From Erythroxylum novogranatense (taxonomy: Eukaryota > Streptophyta > Magnoliopsida > Malpighiales > Erythroxylaceae), in assembly GCA_029891385.1 (NCBI GenBank), contig CM057229.1:2170001-2234000 (forward strand): a stretch of DNA of 64,000 nt. The letters are read 5' to 3'. This document shows, one piece after another, positions 1-11,515 of the stretch. The notes beneath the pieces were generated by a model that saw only the letters and a list, made by a program, of their open reading frames with translations, was not told the origin of the DNA and did no database searches. The translations under genes were made by a program, and so were the position numbers. Within the stretch, counting starts at the first letter, position 1. Each line of letters starts with the position of its first letter.

Positions 1-1036
1 AAAATAAAATGAACCAACTTTATTTTTGATCCTGTTTAAGTTAATAACTTCTTATCTACACATTTATATAAGACACATTTATATAAGGTTCACGTAAATG
101 TGTGATTGAAATTTAATAAAATATAATAAGAACATCATAACTGAAATAAGATATCTAATCTCGAGATACTTGCATTGCATAAATCTCTCAATGAGAAAAG
201 TTAGGGCAAAAATGTGCCTCAACAAATAGTTAAGTGCGTCGCAAAGAATAAGTGTCAGGATTAATATTTTTAAAACCGAAACGGACCGACCAGTTTAATC
301 AAAATAGATATGAATCGACTTTGATTTTTGGTCTGGTTTAAGTTAATAATTTCTTATAAGAAAAAACTCGCCGAAGTAATAAACCGGACTATTTTTTTAA
401 AAATTGACCCAAAATTTGGCTGATTCTCGGAAGACTAATAAGTAGTTTGAAATTTTGTCAAGGGGTCCACTAATAAATTTTACACACTAAACTAATGCAA
501 TACATGGAGTCTATATGCTACATGGACACTATTAATTGAAGTTGTTCTTTTTCTTTTAGAGTTCAAATTGTCTGTGCCAAAATTTTCATTGTTTTTCAAT
601 TCTTTTATACAATTTAATTAATAAATTATATTTTATTTATCTATTTATATTTAAATTAAAATTTTTAATTAAAGATTATTATTTTAAAAATATATTACTA
701 TTTTTATTTATTTAATCTTACTAATAAATTTTATTTATCAAATTTTAGGTTCTTTATTTACCTATTTATATTTAAATTAAAACAAATTAAATTAATATTT
801 TTAGAAAATAATTATTATTTTATTATAAATTTTTTAATAAATTGAATTATTAAGTAATATATAAAAGTAAATTTGCTTAAGATAATTTAAGATTATGTTA
901 AACTATAATATTTAAACTATAAATAATCATGTTTAAAGTATATTAGAAAAATTAAAATAAAGTTATTTCTTTAGACATATTTCAATTGTTATTAGTCTTT
1001 AAATAAATGATAATTATAATAATAATAATTATTATT

Positions 1037-1109
<73 letters not shown>

Positions 1110-2000
1110 TTTATGTTATATTCAATCTTAGTTTAAATTATTAGATTTATTATTAGTTAATTACATATTGATAGACATTATTAAAGCATTTTATTTCAAT
1201 AAAGTATTTTATTTTATAATATATTTTACTTTTTATAACTTTTATTCTTATTTATTATATATTAGTTTTATAGTGATTCAATCCTTTAAACTTTAAAATT
1301 TTTACTTGATCGGTTTGATTCAGTTTTTAAAATATTAGTCAAGATAGAGGTTCACAATTACATTAATAGTGACGATAATGTATCAGGACGGAGTTAAATT
1401 CAACTTTGATTTTTAAAATTTCATAATTAAAAATAAAATAACATTATTTTTCTTATATCAATATCTTTTTTTTAGTTATTAGGTCTCAAATCGGGCCAAA
1501 TTTGAACAACCCAAGTCTAAGCTAACTTTGAGACAAACAAAGTCCAAGCTCAAATATCGCTTTAGAAGTCTTTTAAGTCCAATGGTAGAAATGACAAAAT
1601 TTGAAATTAAAAGATTAAATTTAAATTGATTTAAATTGAGTTCAATATTAAAATATTTTAAAATTTAATTTAATTATGATTTTATTTTAAATGATTTAAA
1701 TAAATTAAAATTAAATTCCACAATTCAAAACTTCATTAAATTTGAGATTATACGTTTTAATAATTTCCACTTCTGTAAATAAATAATAATGTACTATATC
1801 AATTTTAAAAATCAATAATTACTTAAATTAAATTTAATATTTAATTTTAACTTATTTATCTATTAAATATTCATCTCAAATACATAATTTATGCAATATT
1901 ATGTCTACTAAATATATATTTAAAAATAATAATTATTTTTTATTACAATAACAATTCAAAAGCACTCTTTATTTTTGTCACATGGACTATATCACAATAT
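1..2000. other. AT-rich intergenic DNA, no gene seen
   Basis: Very AT-rich and without a coding frame I can support. Bases 12-55 and 309-355 are two diverged copies of the same segment (they share the phrase 'gtttaagttaataa'), which suggests an old short duplication or transposon remnant. The only other structure is the trinucleotide microsatellite listed separately. Confidence 0.7.
1015..1107. repeat. (AAT)n/(ATT)n microsatellite, inverted
   Basis: Roughly 90 bp of AAT units that switch to ATT units near 1074, so the two halves are complementary and could fold back. It lies in non-coding DNA. Confidence 0.9.
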
Positions 2001-4227
2001 CATATTGAAGACATGATCCTGTGTCTTCTCTATTCTATCACAATTCTGCTCACTTCATTTTAGCAGAGTTAAGACAGGATAAAGAGAACAGAAGATCTGA
2101 GAGGTTCACATCGACCGGAGATTTTGGAGTATCGATGCTACAAGGTCTATATCCTTGTGCAATAGGAATTTAAATTATATCATTGTCATTATAACTTTAT
2201 CTACTTCTTGTTTTATTCAATCTTCTAAGTCCCAAGACAAAACCTTCACATTCCGTCCACCAACTGAAGGAACCAAATTTAAAGTTTGTCACTGAACAAT
2301 TCAATTCCAAGAAGACGTCAAGCAAAGTGTAGGTGAAGCATATACCAAGGATTACCATAAAAGTAGACGGACATACAGAACAAAGACATATCTTTATGAT
2401 GCATAAAGAGAGAGCAATATCTTTATGATGGTCTATGACTCTAGTTTCATTATACTCGAATCACCCATGTTTGCCCTCCCCCCTTAATCCAAAACGAAAT
2501 GCATCTTATCAACTTGAAGAAAAAAGCTTAACATATCAGATAATTTTGGAATAAAATCAAATTTAGGTCAAGGGTTGGGACCTTTTACTTGTCACCGACA
2601 CCGAAATTCTGGTTCGACATGCTATAAAGAAAGAATATATATTCTCCAGAGCACAAGGTTTGCAGGGATGCCATTGGTCACACTATGAACCTCAAGCGTC
2701 TACTCATCTTTTGGAACACTTTGATCAAAAGAAAACATCTTGTCTAGTTCTTGAAGTAGATTCAACAGTGAAAAGCTGTTCCTGCTAATTATTGCTTGAG
2801 TTATCCACCTACTGTAGTCATGCTTTTACTAGCAGATGAGTGGAGAACAAACCACAAGCGTGGAGTCCTCCTGAATCTGTAACTCAAGAGGCCAATTGAA
2901 TCCTGACAAACAAATCATGTTTGTTTTTTTCTGTTTTCATGGTCACGCAATGCAATCCAAAGTATAACAAACCCCTCAAATAGAGGATGCAATTACCTTT
3001 CAAAACAAGGCAAAACCGACATGTTCCTCTCGACCATGTCAACTCCGATAGCATCATTGCATCGCAGTTTAATCTGTGCTGCACAAATACGCTCCCTACC
3101 ACCAAGCATTTAGTTCAATAATAATAGAGGTGACTTCACCGTCATTGTCTTGCCTCCAAGATACTGACTTCTAAATTCGCTTGCTAAATTTGAAAATGTT
3201 CCAAATAGATTCAATTACAAAAATAAAATTGAAATCAATTCAATTTACACAACAAATCTAATAATATTATAATTGAATTCAATTGCATTATTTAGAACAC
3301 AATCAAAATGAATTTAATTATTTCATATAACATTTTATTCTTGACTAAAAATATGAAAATTTTAATTATTATTATAAAATTGAAGATGTAGTACATAAAT
3401 TGATAGAGTTTGATAAAAGGATTTTATGATTTATTATTTATTTTAAAAATCTTTTATTTCTCTAAATTTACAATAATAATTTCATAATTAATGTAAAATT
3501 GCAATTTCTAAATATAAAAATAAAAGAAAATTAATTTAATTATTAATCATATATAAACATTATTTATCAGACAAAAATGAGTGAAAAATTCTCATATCTT
3601 TATTGAAACACTGCTTTGAGTGTGAGTGTGACACAAAAAGCTTTGCCCTTTTAATACTATGTGATGTCAAAGCAACAAGTTAATTATTTGCATGAATTCA
3701 ATTCTGATGTTTGGAGGAATGAATTCAATTTGTAAAGTAGATGAGTTTCAATTACATGCATGAATTGAAACTCATCATTTTTTTTTGTATTTTCAAACAT
3801 CTAAAATGAACTCAATATTGCAATTTAATTCAATTCAGGTATTTCTAAACAGCTTGTAAGTGCAATTTCTCTCCTATTGTTCTAGACCAATTTAGAATAA
3901 CTCACCGCTAAATGTAGATAACCGGGTTATAATCTTATTTTCATAAAAATAGAATCTAGTACCCTTTTTTAGTATGTATAATTTCTTTAAATTATATATA
4001 ATAACTGGACTAGCACATTTTAAATAATTTTGTTAACAAATAAAATCTAAAATTAAATAAAGACTGATCTACTTCCGGTATCTTTAAAATACATGCAAAT
4101 CTAAGTTTTTGATGCATAATGCCTGCCAAAGGAACATGTCGGACTATGCTCACGTCTTGCCGAACAAAAGAGCGTGCAAAACTCAAGCAGGTTTGTCATC
4201 ACTTGAAGTAATTTATTTGTCTGGGGT
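2001..4227. other. Intergenic DNA, no supported gene
   Basis: Less AT-biased in 2000-3120 than the flanks, but the frames there are short and show no recognisable domain. 3180-3860 is again AT-rich with several 'gaattcaatt'-type motifs. It might include untranslated or degraded gene sequence, but I see nothing that proves it. Confidence 0.5.
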
Positions 4228-4414
4228 GGGCAAGATGATGCGATGATGCAGTGTAGGAAAAGGGAAACCTGTGAACAATGACAGTCAAGCACTACACATC
4301 AACTCTGTAGCCTAAACAATCTGGGCAAGATGATGCGATGATGCAGCGTAAGAAAAGGGAAACTTGTGAACAATGACAGTCAAGCATTACACATCAACTC
4401 TGTAGCATGTTTAG
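4228..4414. repeat. Tandem duplication, 95-bp unit, two copies
   Basis: The segment starting 'gggcaagatgatgcg' at 4228 recurs at 4323 with only a few substitutions (for example agtgtagg versus agcgtaag) and runs to about 4414. The copies are head to tail with no spacer. A TATA-like 'tttatataag' lies about 150 bp downstream at 4561-4570, but no recognisable gene follows it. Confidence 0.85.
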
Positions 4415-5399
4415 GCCCGAGATCACACTCAAAACAAAATAAGGTTTCACGCAAACCAATATGCACTTGGCAAATGGTGTGAGTTAATAGGATTAAGAAA
4501 TCTAGAAAGCTTTTCTCAGTTCATAGGATGGTGCTCCCGCAATCAGCAGAGTTCTAGGCTGTTTATATAAGCCTCACCATAATTTGGTGATTGGGCTTTC
4601 GTCGACTAGAGCTGAAAGTGGACTCGATGATCGTGCATTAACTCCTTTCTTCTGTGACGTCCCGTTCTCAATCCGACAATCCTCTCGTCATAAGTATCAT
4701 CGAGTTTCATCGAAACCAGTACATTGTTTATTGGCGTACGCGATCAAGAGAATAATAGATGCATGATTGACGGCTTCTTCAGTACGTTTACGGTGACATT
4801 GAAATCACTTATTTTAATGTTTCTCTTTTAAAGTGTCAGAATCTTCTTTTAGAAAATCACTCGGGACGCAATTTTTTTCGTCTAATTAGTACATGATGTA
4901 CTCTTTCTAAAAGAAGGTTAAAAAAAAGAAGAAATCCAAAAAGCCCCAGCCGAGGGTGGCGCTGAACAAAGACGGACAAAAGGACGCAGAAAAGTCCAAT
5001 CACGAATTCAAGCCGTTCACAACAGCAGGAAGTATACTTCCCATCCTGCTCAAGAACTGACAATATCATCTGAAAATGCATCTGAAAGTGGGAAATACTA
5101 TTACTGTATTAAGACTATATATAGTCTTTCAATGTTCTATTAAAAAAATTACTACACTGTATGATATGTTACTGTTTCAGGCAAATAGAATCATTAAGTA
5201 TGAAAGAGATATCCCGTTCTTCGTTATCAATGGGAATATTTTATTGACATAGACCAAAATAATGAAAAAAATTTTGCAAGAAAAATATATTAGAACATTC
5301 AAAAAAGCCAAAATTGAACGGTAACGAAACAAAAGAATTTTCGCTAAAGAATTTTCGCTACCGATACAAAAGATCTCCTAGGGGATATAGATTAGACTT
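4415..5399. other. Intergenic DNA, no supported gene
   Basis: Contains a TATA-like element at 4561-4570 and short open frames (4584-4766 plus, 4857-5081 minus) without recognisable domains. I do not call a gene here. Confidence 0.5.
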
Positions 5400-6008
5400 A
5401 GGTTCTATTTGGCAATTAACTGATTACGTTAGCTATTAATTGATTATATCAGTTATTAATTAATAACTGATTATATCAGCTGATTTGATGAATAGATAAT
5501 ACAAGTTATTCATTGAAGATATTTGATAAAATTAATTATTTAGGATTAACTGTGTATGTATAAAATGACAAATGAAGACATAACTTAAAAAATTATAAGA
5601 ATATAAATATTATTTCGTTGAATATTTTTATAAGAATTTAAAATTTAGATATTCAATTCTACAAAAATTAAGTTTATAACTCTAATAAAACATAAGATAT
5701 ATAATAATAAACAACAACAATAATAATAATAACAATATCTTTAAAATAATAATAATTGACAAGTTGATAATTTTAAGTGTTTAGAAAAGATGACGTGAAA
5801 AGATTTTGAAAGATCTACACACAAATTATAACTTTCTTTCTTGTAAAGTGAAAAACCTAAGGATTACTAATTGCTTAAGATGAAAAATAAATTTGAGAAC
5901 ATAATTGTATTTAAGTAAGATTTTTATTAACTAATAGGTTGAAACGTTACATTGAGTAGCTTTTCAAAAAATAACTGTTTGAATTGAATCAATCAATTTA
6001 ACCAGCTT

Positions 6009-6542
6009 TCAACTTTTTGGGTGAAATTAAAGCAGACGGAGCCTTCAACGTTAGCTCTGCCACGATCACAATGGGAGGATTACTTCGCAATAGCCATGGA
6101 CGATGGCTTGGAGGGTTTCAGCACATTCTTGGGGGGGGATCGCCTTTCTCTGCCAAATGTTGGGGCGGATACATCGGCCTACAGTTAGCTTGGGACCGAA
6201 GATTCAAATATATAGTCGTCGAAGTCAATTCGCTCGAGGTTATTAATATACTCTCTACTTCCCACGGACCATTAACGAAAGATCTGTCTTTGATTGCAAG
6301 TATCTGAGAATTACTGCAACACGACTGGAAGGTCCAACTGCATCATGCCTTTCGAGAGGCCAACCAGTGTGTTGACAGATTGGCAACTTTTACTCGAATT
6401 TTAAGTCCGGGATTGCACTTCCTCCAAGACCCGCCGGAGTTTCTTCAAGAGCTTCTCCACCGCGACGCGCAAAGAGTGGAGTACTCCCATCTACCGCGCT
6501 AGTTTTGTTTTCTATTTTTTCCTTCCCTTGTAATAAAAAAAC
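6009..6542 (+). mobile_element. 5'-truncated L1-type LINE with 17-bp target-site duplication
   Basis: A 534-bp insert bounded by two exact copies of 'atcaatttaaccagctt' (5992-6008 and 6543-6559). It ends in an A-rich tail ('aataaaaaaac') and begins in the middle of ORF2. Long TSDs, an A-tail and 5' truncation are the hallmarks of target-primed reverse transcription. Plant L1 elements are known to carry an RNase H domain at the end of ORF2, which fits the coding content. Confidence 0.85.
6017..6502 (+). pseudogene. LINE ORF2 C-terminal RNase H domain, one in-frame stop
   Basis: The frame encodes an RNase H-like fold typical of plant non-LTR elements and of proteins annotated as 'ribonuclease H protein': a D-G-A start (KADGAFN), a GGLLRNSHGRW strand, the A-K-C-W-G-G helix start (the acidic residue normally present as AELWG is replaced), and VEVNSLEVI where the family usually has a D-S. 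A TGA at 6305-6307 interrupts it. The same frame then continues for 64 codons (ELLQHDWKVQ..., EANQCVDRLA..., ending at TAG 6500-6502). Related proteins have RELL at the stop, so an R codon (CGA) probably became TGA. It is not expected to be functional. Confidence 0.8.
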
Positions 6543-6639
6543 ATCAATTTAACCAGCTTATAACTAAAAATATATACTCTAAAATATATATTAAACGCTA
6601 TGTACCAAATGCCCCTTTAAAATTGAGAATATCACTTAT

Positions 6640-6890
6640 TTTGGACTCAAAAAGGTGGAACGTCCATTCTAGGCGCTCCCACATTCCGGCCCGACATTAT
6701 ATAAGGGAGGTAAATCACAGTTTGATCCTAACCAATTTCTTAAAAAGGTGGCCCAATATTCAGCATGCACAAGGAATCACCACATTGGATAAACTCCTAC
6801 ATTATCACTGTCGAAACTTGAACCCGAGACTTTGAAATATTGAGATGTTTCAGTCACCACATATTTGTTGAGATGTTTCAGTCACCAAGA
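6640..6890 (-). mobile_element. Degenerate SINE-like sequence
   Basis: Read on the minus strand, the segment contains 'gggttcaagtttcgac' (B-box-like, 6804-6822), as in tRNA-derived plant SINEs, followed by non-coding sequence. No clear A box or terminal repeats are seen, so this is only suggestive. The minus-strand upstream side (6841-6887) carries two 19-bp copies of 'tgagatgtttcagtcacca' spaced 28 bp apart. Confidence 0.35.
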
Positions 6891-7660
6891 ATAGAATACA
6901 ATCACCGCACGTCTCCCCTAAGCTATGGAATGTTGCTCTAACGACAAGATGTAGAAGATGACAAAATTTTCAAGTTCCAACACAAATGACACACCAAACT
7001 CACAAAATAAACTTCAGACATAACTAAATTACGAACAGTATATCTTTTGGTAACACACGGTCCACAGGACGTGTAGGCATGGTCATGTCTTGTAGGGGGA
7101 ATCCATGCCATGTGAATTTTAAAATTAAATAAGATAATGGACAAGGAATCAGAATTCTTGGGTGCAGTGCAAAGTGATATTTGATAATACGTGATTCACA
7201 CTACTTTTTGTTATTACTGTAGCTCAACTTCAAAAATTACGTTTTAGACGTGAACTTAGGGCGACATGTAAGAATAATTCGGAAAAACTATAATGAACAA
7301 GATTAAGCTATCCAAACCAAAGTAACTCCTGAATTCGGGAACCAAATCTACTGTTTTGTAATTCTTTCCACTAAAAAAAGCTAAAGATAGTATAACTCTT
7401 CAGTAACGCATCTATATTATATAAGAGTACCATCATAACCTTCAGTTTCTCCTTCTCTTAGCCGATTCCAAAGGCAAATCCAAGATCTTATTCACAGAAA
7501 AAAGACAAAAGAGTGGGCAAGAAATAGACACCACTTAAAAAGTGTATATTTTTGGCAACTTGTCATTTTGGTAGGCAAGAAGATCCCATTGCCACTGGAA
7601 AGACGGCAGAATAACTTACGGTAATGTGATGCAGGTCCAACAGGTGGAAGAGGGTTCATT
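6891..7660. other. Intergenic DNA, no gene seen
   Basis: Mixed-composition non-coding DNA. Short frames on the minus strand (6938-7144, 7492-7698) have no recognisable domain. Confidence 0.5.
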
Positions 7661-7664
7661 TTGT

Positions 7665-7760
7665 AAGCGTATCCATGGCCTAATGGGTAGGCTTCCAATT
7701 GGGATCAAATCCCGACCGGCTGTTTAAAATTCTTCGAGATATCCACTTGCCGACGATATT
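7665..7760 (+). mobile_element. tRNA-like / SINE-like pol III promoter remnant
   Basis: An A-box-like 'tggcctaatggg' (7676-7687) is followed by a B-box-like 'gggatcaaatcc' (7701-7712). The spacing is shorter than in a real tRNA gene and no acceptor stem pairs, so a tRNA-derived SINE head is more likely than a tRNA. No downstream tail or TSD was recognised. Confidence 0.35.
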
Positions 7761-7907
7761 ATAAAGGACAGGAAAATTGCTTTATGAAGAGCCAGACGTT
7801 TGACACTGATTCTCTTTTTAATTCTTGTTCTCACCCTTGCTTAAGGAAAGCGAATCACATCTTTTTGGACCAATAAAGTATTCGCCAAGTTGCATAATCC
7901 CACCATC

Positions 7908-8014
7908 CTTCCTGCTTATAAGGAGCAGAAAGTCAGTCCCTAGCCCATACCATCCCTTGACTTCGGTCTACTTCCTTGACTAAGGGAACTCTTCACTTTC
8001 TGCTCCGCAGGAAG
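7908..8014. repeat. Fold-back (inverted) repeat upstream of the RADIALIS-like gene
   Basis: The left arm is cttcctgc (7908-7915), the 6-bp block ttataa (7916-7921), then ggagcagaaagt (7922-7933). The right arm 7995-8014 is the exact reverse complement of the left arm without the 6-bp block. Inner parts (agtccctag and ctaagggaact) pair imperfectly, giving a potential stem-loop of about 107 bp. The unpaired block contains a TATA-like sequence. The structure ends 160 bp before the start codon at 8175. Confidence 0.75.
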
Positions 8015-8174
8015 TTACCTTTACTTTGGTACGAATTCCCTTCTTACCGACCACCGTCATCTACCTTTTTGTTTCGTTTAGATAAACGGTCATCTCCTGT
8101 GTAATATATCCTGAGCCGCAACATAAGTCTCCTTATCTGTTACTCGACTGTAAATCATATTTTCACCTTGAGAA

Positions 8175-8432
8175 ATGGCCTCAAGCTATCACGCATCATC
8201 ACATGGTTCTAACTCCTCTTGGACGCCCAAGCAAAATAAGCTATTTGAGAAGGCATTAGCTATATATGACAAGGACACCCCTGATCGCTGGCAAAATGTG
8301 GCTAAGGCTGTGGGTGGCAAATCTGCTGAAGAAGTAAAGAGGCATTACGATCGTCTGGTGGAGGATGTAATGTATATAGAATCAGGCCGAGCCCCAATTC
8401 CAGACTACAAGACTAAAGGAAGCAACAGCTGA
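8175..8432 (+). CDS. RADIALIS-like SANT/MYB protein (85 aa)
   Basis: A small single-repeat MYB-related protein of the RADIALIS (RAD/RL/SMP) family. A SANT/MYB repeat occupies about residues 16-63: W16 ([15 protein letters not shown]), W39 ([12 protein letters not shown]), then the recognition helix [12 protein letters not shown] with the typical Y58. The family tail follows ([17 protein letters not shown]). RAD-type proteins are nuclear and, in Antirrhinum, compete with DIV/DRIF-type MYB proteins to shape floral asymmetry; other members act in female reproductive or photomorphogenic development. The length fits the family (about 75-100 aa). ATG 8175 precedes the SANT repeat by about 15 residues, as is usual. 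A TATA-like 'gtaatatatcc' lies at 8101-8111. Many family members have an intron near the 3' end of the coding region; here the frame ends in TGA without needing one. Which paralogue this is cannot be told. Confidence 0.92.
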   Translation: MASSYHASSHGSNSSWTPKQNKLFEKALAIYDKDTPDRWQNVAKAVGGKSAEEVKRHYDRLVEDVMYIESGRAPIPDYKTKGSNS

Positions 8433-9060
8433 TGTATTGCTGAAGGGCAGAGGTATTGTATTAACTGGTTACTATAGACGCATTAGTGGAGGATACTACC
8501 TAAAGCTAGCTTTCATTCCCCCTTTTCAGAGGAAATTAAAATATCTGTTATAGATCCATAGATAAGCATAGGCCTCTCCTATCTTGACCTGCTAAAGTGA
8601 AAAAGATCAAGAGGGATCAACCCTTGGGACATCTAAATAATGCATAAGGTAATTAAACATCAAAAAATAAAAAAGGTAGAAATTACAAAAAGAAATGGCT
8701 AGAAATTCATCTTCAAAATGACAAGTAGCTAGGGTGCAAGTCTACTACACTGCAGAATCATTATGAAATTTAGACCTGTTAAAGCTGGTATTTTGTGACT
8801 TTTTAAGCACTAAGCCAGTTTTAGAAGTTCAAGAGTCTTCCAAGTTTCGTGTATTAATTTGTCATCCACTTGCCTTTCTTTTTCTGGTAGATGAAGTGTA
8901 TGTCAGACACCGAACCAGCACCCCTCTATACTTATTAAAAGACTCAGATAACGTACAGTCTAGTTACTTCCTAAGGAAGAAGCCACATGAAATCTAATCC
9001 TACTTGTTTTAGATTACATGCACATGGCATATTGTTTGGATCTTAGTACATTATAAATTA
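8433..9060. other. 3' flank of the RADIALIS-like gene
   Basis: No coding frame continues from the SANT gene. The segment probably includes its 3' UTR and then intergenic DNA. No clear poly(A) signal can be assigned. Confidence 0.4.
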
Positions 9061-9090
9061 GTAAACTTCACATTGCCCTATAACCATCCT

Positions 9091-10170
9091 TTAATCACCT
9101 GGCGTGTTCACGACAGGGACTCCTGGACCTACCTGAAACAAAAAGTTTCAAGAAAGCCAACGTGCCACAGGTCGGCCATTATTCTTTAATGAAAAAAGAC
9201 TGAAAACTGCCTTAATAGTACCTATAGTTCAAGAAGACAATGTAGTTCAGTCTATAAAGCCAATATTACCCTTTCCATGGTAATTGCAAGCTTAGCACCC
9301 GGAGGCTTTGGGTTTGGTTAATAAAGTATTTGCTGGTAGCCTTTCGTGTCGACAAACACTAAATTTCTCTGCCCTTTCATGCTTTAGAAGGGTTGTAATT
9401 TTTGTTATTACAACAATTAGAAAATAATTACCCTCTAAAAACTATTTTCAACAACCTAAAACATTATCAACCAATTTGTCCGTTAAATTAACTAAATATA
9501 TTCAAGTGGATCAGATTTCTCTAACCACCATTTCATTTTCTTCCACAGGCCCATGAAGATTCTAAAGCTCCAATGAAGCCGAAATATCTGATATTCTATC
9601 AGCAATATGTACACACACATAAAAAAGCCTTTATTACTACCATGAACGCGAAGAATGGCTACTCCCTGCCTGTTGACTGTTGCTACTGTGAAGTCGGATA
9701 AGTTAAAATAACCAATGATAAGTGTAATTCCAATTTTCTTAAGCTTGTGTCCGTCGTGCTTGTGTTCCGTAATGATATGAAATATTCCATATTCTCTATT
9801 ATCTAGTCCGCCGATTCTCCAAACAACTCGACCAATGAAAGAAAATGAATAATCAGAAAAAACACAAACCGTCAAATTAAACCTATCGACTTCAACATTC
9901 AGCAGAATCCTAGACAAACTATAGCAATTTACAGTAATCAATTAAATTGATTCATCTCGATCAGGATGTCACCTAAACTTAAGAAGATTTAACTACACGC
10001 ACGTCACATCCAAATCAAGATAGGGCGCACTAACCTTGGTTGCAGAGAAGCGATGTCATTCGGCGACGAATCTGCGCGAAAGATTGGAAGATCGAGAGAA
10101 TTGATCCGGAAAACACTAGAAACGTAGCGGAGTCAATCGTAAAAGCTTACGACGTCTGAAATTTATATAG
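9091..10170 (-). other. Possible small intron-containing transcription unit
   Basis: Signals on the minus strand line up as a gene but no product is recognised. There is a TATA box (tatataaa, 10162-10169), a GC-richer leader (about 10035-10130) with ATG and a donor-like AAG|GTTAGT (intron would start at 10034), and a strong acceptor (tttgtttcag) before a short frame at 9132-9091 reading VGPGVPVVNTPGD then stop. A further possible donor AAAG|GTAAT lies at about 9269. I could not link these into one confident reading frame. The 149-aa open frame at 9492-9941 would then be intronic. Treat as a hypothesis. Confidence 0.25.
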
Positions 10171-10489
10171 AGAACTGCATGTATATAAAGCAGAGACTCG
10201 GAGGCGGGAAGAGGAAACTTGCCTTTCCCGGCTTTTGAACTTGAAAAGAAAGGATTATCACTCCTGCGTGATACGACGTCGTCATTTTGGACCTGTGGAA
10301 AGTATTTACTATTTACTTTCAAATTATTATGTACATAAAATTTATTTAATACATATTCAAAAGACTGATTTGATATATAATTTTTTAAGAAATATTATTA
10401 TTAAATATAAAGAGCAGGTGATTCAAACTTCAAAGTTCAAAAGGTTACCTAATTGCCTTAATCACATTAATATAGTATTTAAAGTTTGA

Positions 10490-10725
10490 ACTATAGGACG
10501 TATGATAATGATAATAAGAATAAGAATGAATGTAGTAATGAATGGAAATGAATATAGTTATTATAATTATGATGGTTAATGATAACAAATGAATGATTGT
10601 CATTAATATTAATAATGGTTAATTTGTTAAAATATTGAAAATAAAAGTTTATTAAATTTATGCTTTATATCAAATGTTAATATATTTTAGTTAGTTATAT
10701 TTAATTACTAAAAGAAGGAAAATAT
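10490..10725. mobile_element. MITE-like copy, same family as 63709-64000
   Basis: The segment has runs of 'aatgaatatag', 'ttataattatgatggttaatg' and 'ggttaatttgttaaaatat' in the same order as the sequence starting at 63709. It is non-coding and AT-rich. Terminal repeats are not clear in this copy. The shared order of motifs supports a short non-autonomous transposon family. Confidence 0.45.
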
Positions 10726-10995
10726 ATAATTAATTAATTAATTATAAAATTTTAAATTAATTATATTATAATATTATTTTAATTAATTATATCGCAATTA
10801 ATTATATCGTAATTAATTATACTGTAATTAATTATATATATTAAGTAATTACATTTTAATTAATTATATTGTCAAATTTTTTAAATTAATTATATTGTAA
10901 TTAATTAATTAATTATGCTCCAATAAATTATATTGTAATATTATTTTCATTAATTATATTTTAAATAATTGAATTTAATTAATTATATTTAATTA
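10726..10995. repeat. AT-rich array of 'taattaattatat' units
   Basis: Many imperfect copies of taattaattata, often joined by 'tcgtaatta', 'ctgtaatta' or 'ttgtaatta', spread over about 270 bp. It is a degenerate tandem array without coding content. Confidence 0.8.
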
Positions 10996-11270
10996 TAAAA
11001 AGATTAAAAAGATGAAGGAGTGTCAAACACTCTCATACTTGAGGGTATGGAGCAACACATGAAAATTGTGTATATCATAATACTATTCCTATAATGATAA
11101 ACTATAACCAACAAAAAGTATCCATCTCTTTTAGTGAAAATTAAAAAAAAAACCTTTATTTTAATTAAATTAAAGTATTTATGACGGTATTAAAAACACA
11201 ACAAAATAAAAATTCAGTTTCAATACCAAAAATCGGTGTAAGCTATCAAAATGATAATCACATAGGTCAA

Positions 11271-11370
11271 CTAAGATTTACCTCTAACGGCTACGAAGTA
11301 TATGAGCCATTGACGATACGTCATCTAAGATTTACCTCTAATGGCTAGGAAGTATATGAGCCATTGACGA
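11271..11370. repeat. Tandem duplication (54-bp unit) upstream of the AGP-like gene
   Basis: The segment 'ctaagatttacctctaa' starting at 11271 is repeated head to tail from 11325, with the shared end 'agtatatgagccattgacga'. The copies differ by a few substitutions. The duplication sits 145-245 bp before the TATA box of the gene at 11599, so it may duplicate promoter elements. Confidence 0.85.
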
Positions 11371-11515
11371 GTCAAACCGAAACCTACCAGACAAAATGTG
11401 CATTCACAAATATACCACCGGTTGGGCCGAAAGAAACGGCGGCGTGAACAATGGCAGCCAGTGGTGCGAAACCAACAAAACCTTCCATTGACCCAATATA
11501 GCTATCTCTCAACGC

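Larger units (their letters stand above)
5400..6618. mobile_element. MITE-like (hAT-type) non-autonomous element, split by a LINE
   Basis: The left edge reads 'ggttctatttggcaa' and the right edge, read on the minus strand, reads 'aaggggcatttggtac'. These are imperfect terminal inverted repeats of the kind common in plant hAT-derived MITEs. The interior is AT-rich and non-coding. A LINE copy (6009-6542) is inserted near the right end. The ends are inferred from the imperfect inverted repeat only, and I could not identify a convincing target-site duplication. Confidence 0.4.

Noticed and set aside
1015..1107. Possible origin or regulatory cruciform at the (AAT)/(ATT) inverted microsatellite
   Set aside because: It can fold back, but such repeats are common in AT-rich plant DNA and nothing nearby suggests a function.
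4561..4766. Possible snRNA or snoRNA gene behind a TATA element
   Set aside because: No upstream sequence element of the plant snRNA type and no clear C/D or H/ACA boxes in the right order.
7665..7715. Possible tRNA gene
   Set aside because: The A and B boxes are too close and the arms do not pair; listed only as a SINE-like remnant.
9492..9941. 149-codon minus-strand frame
   Set aside because: No domain and a composition like intron sequence; it more likely lies in the intron of the tentative minus-strand unit.
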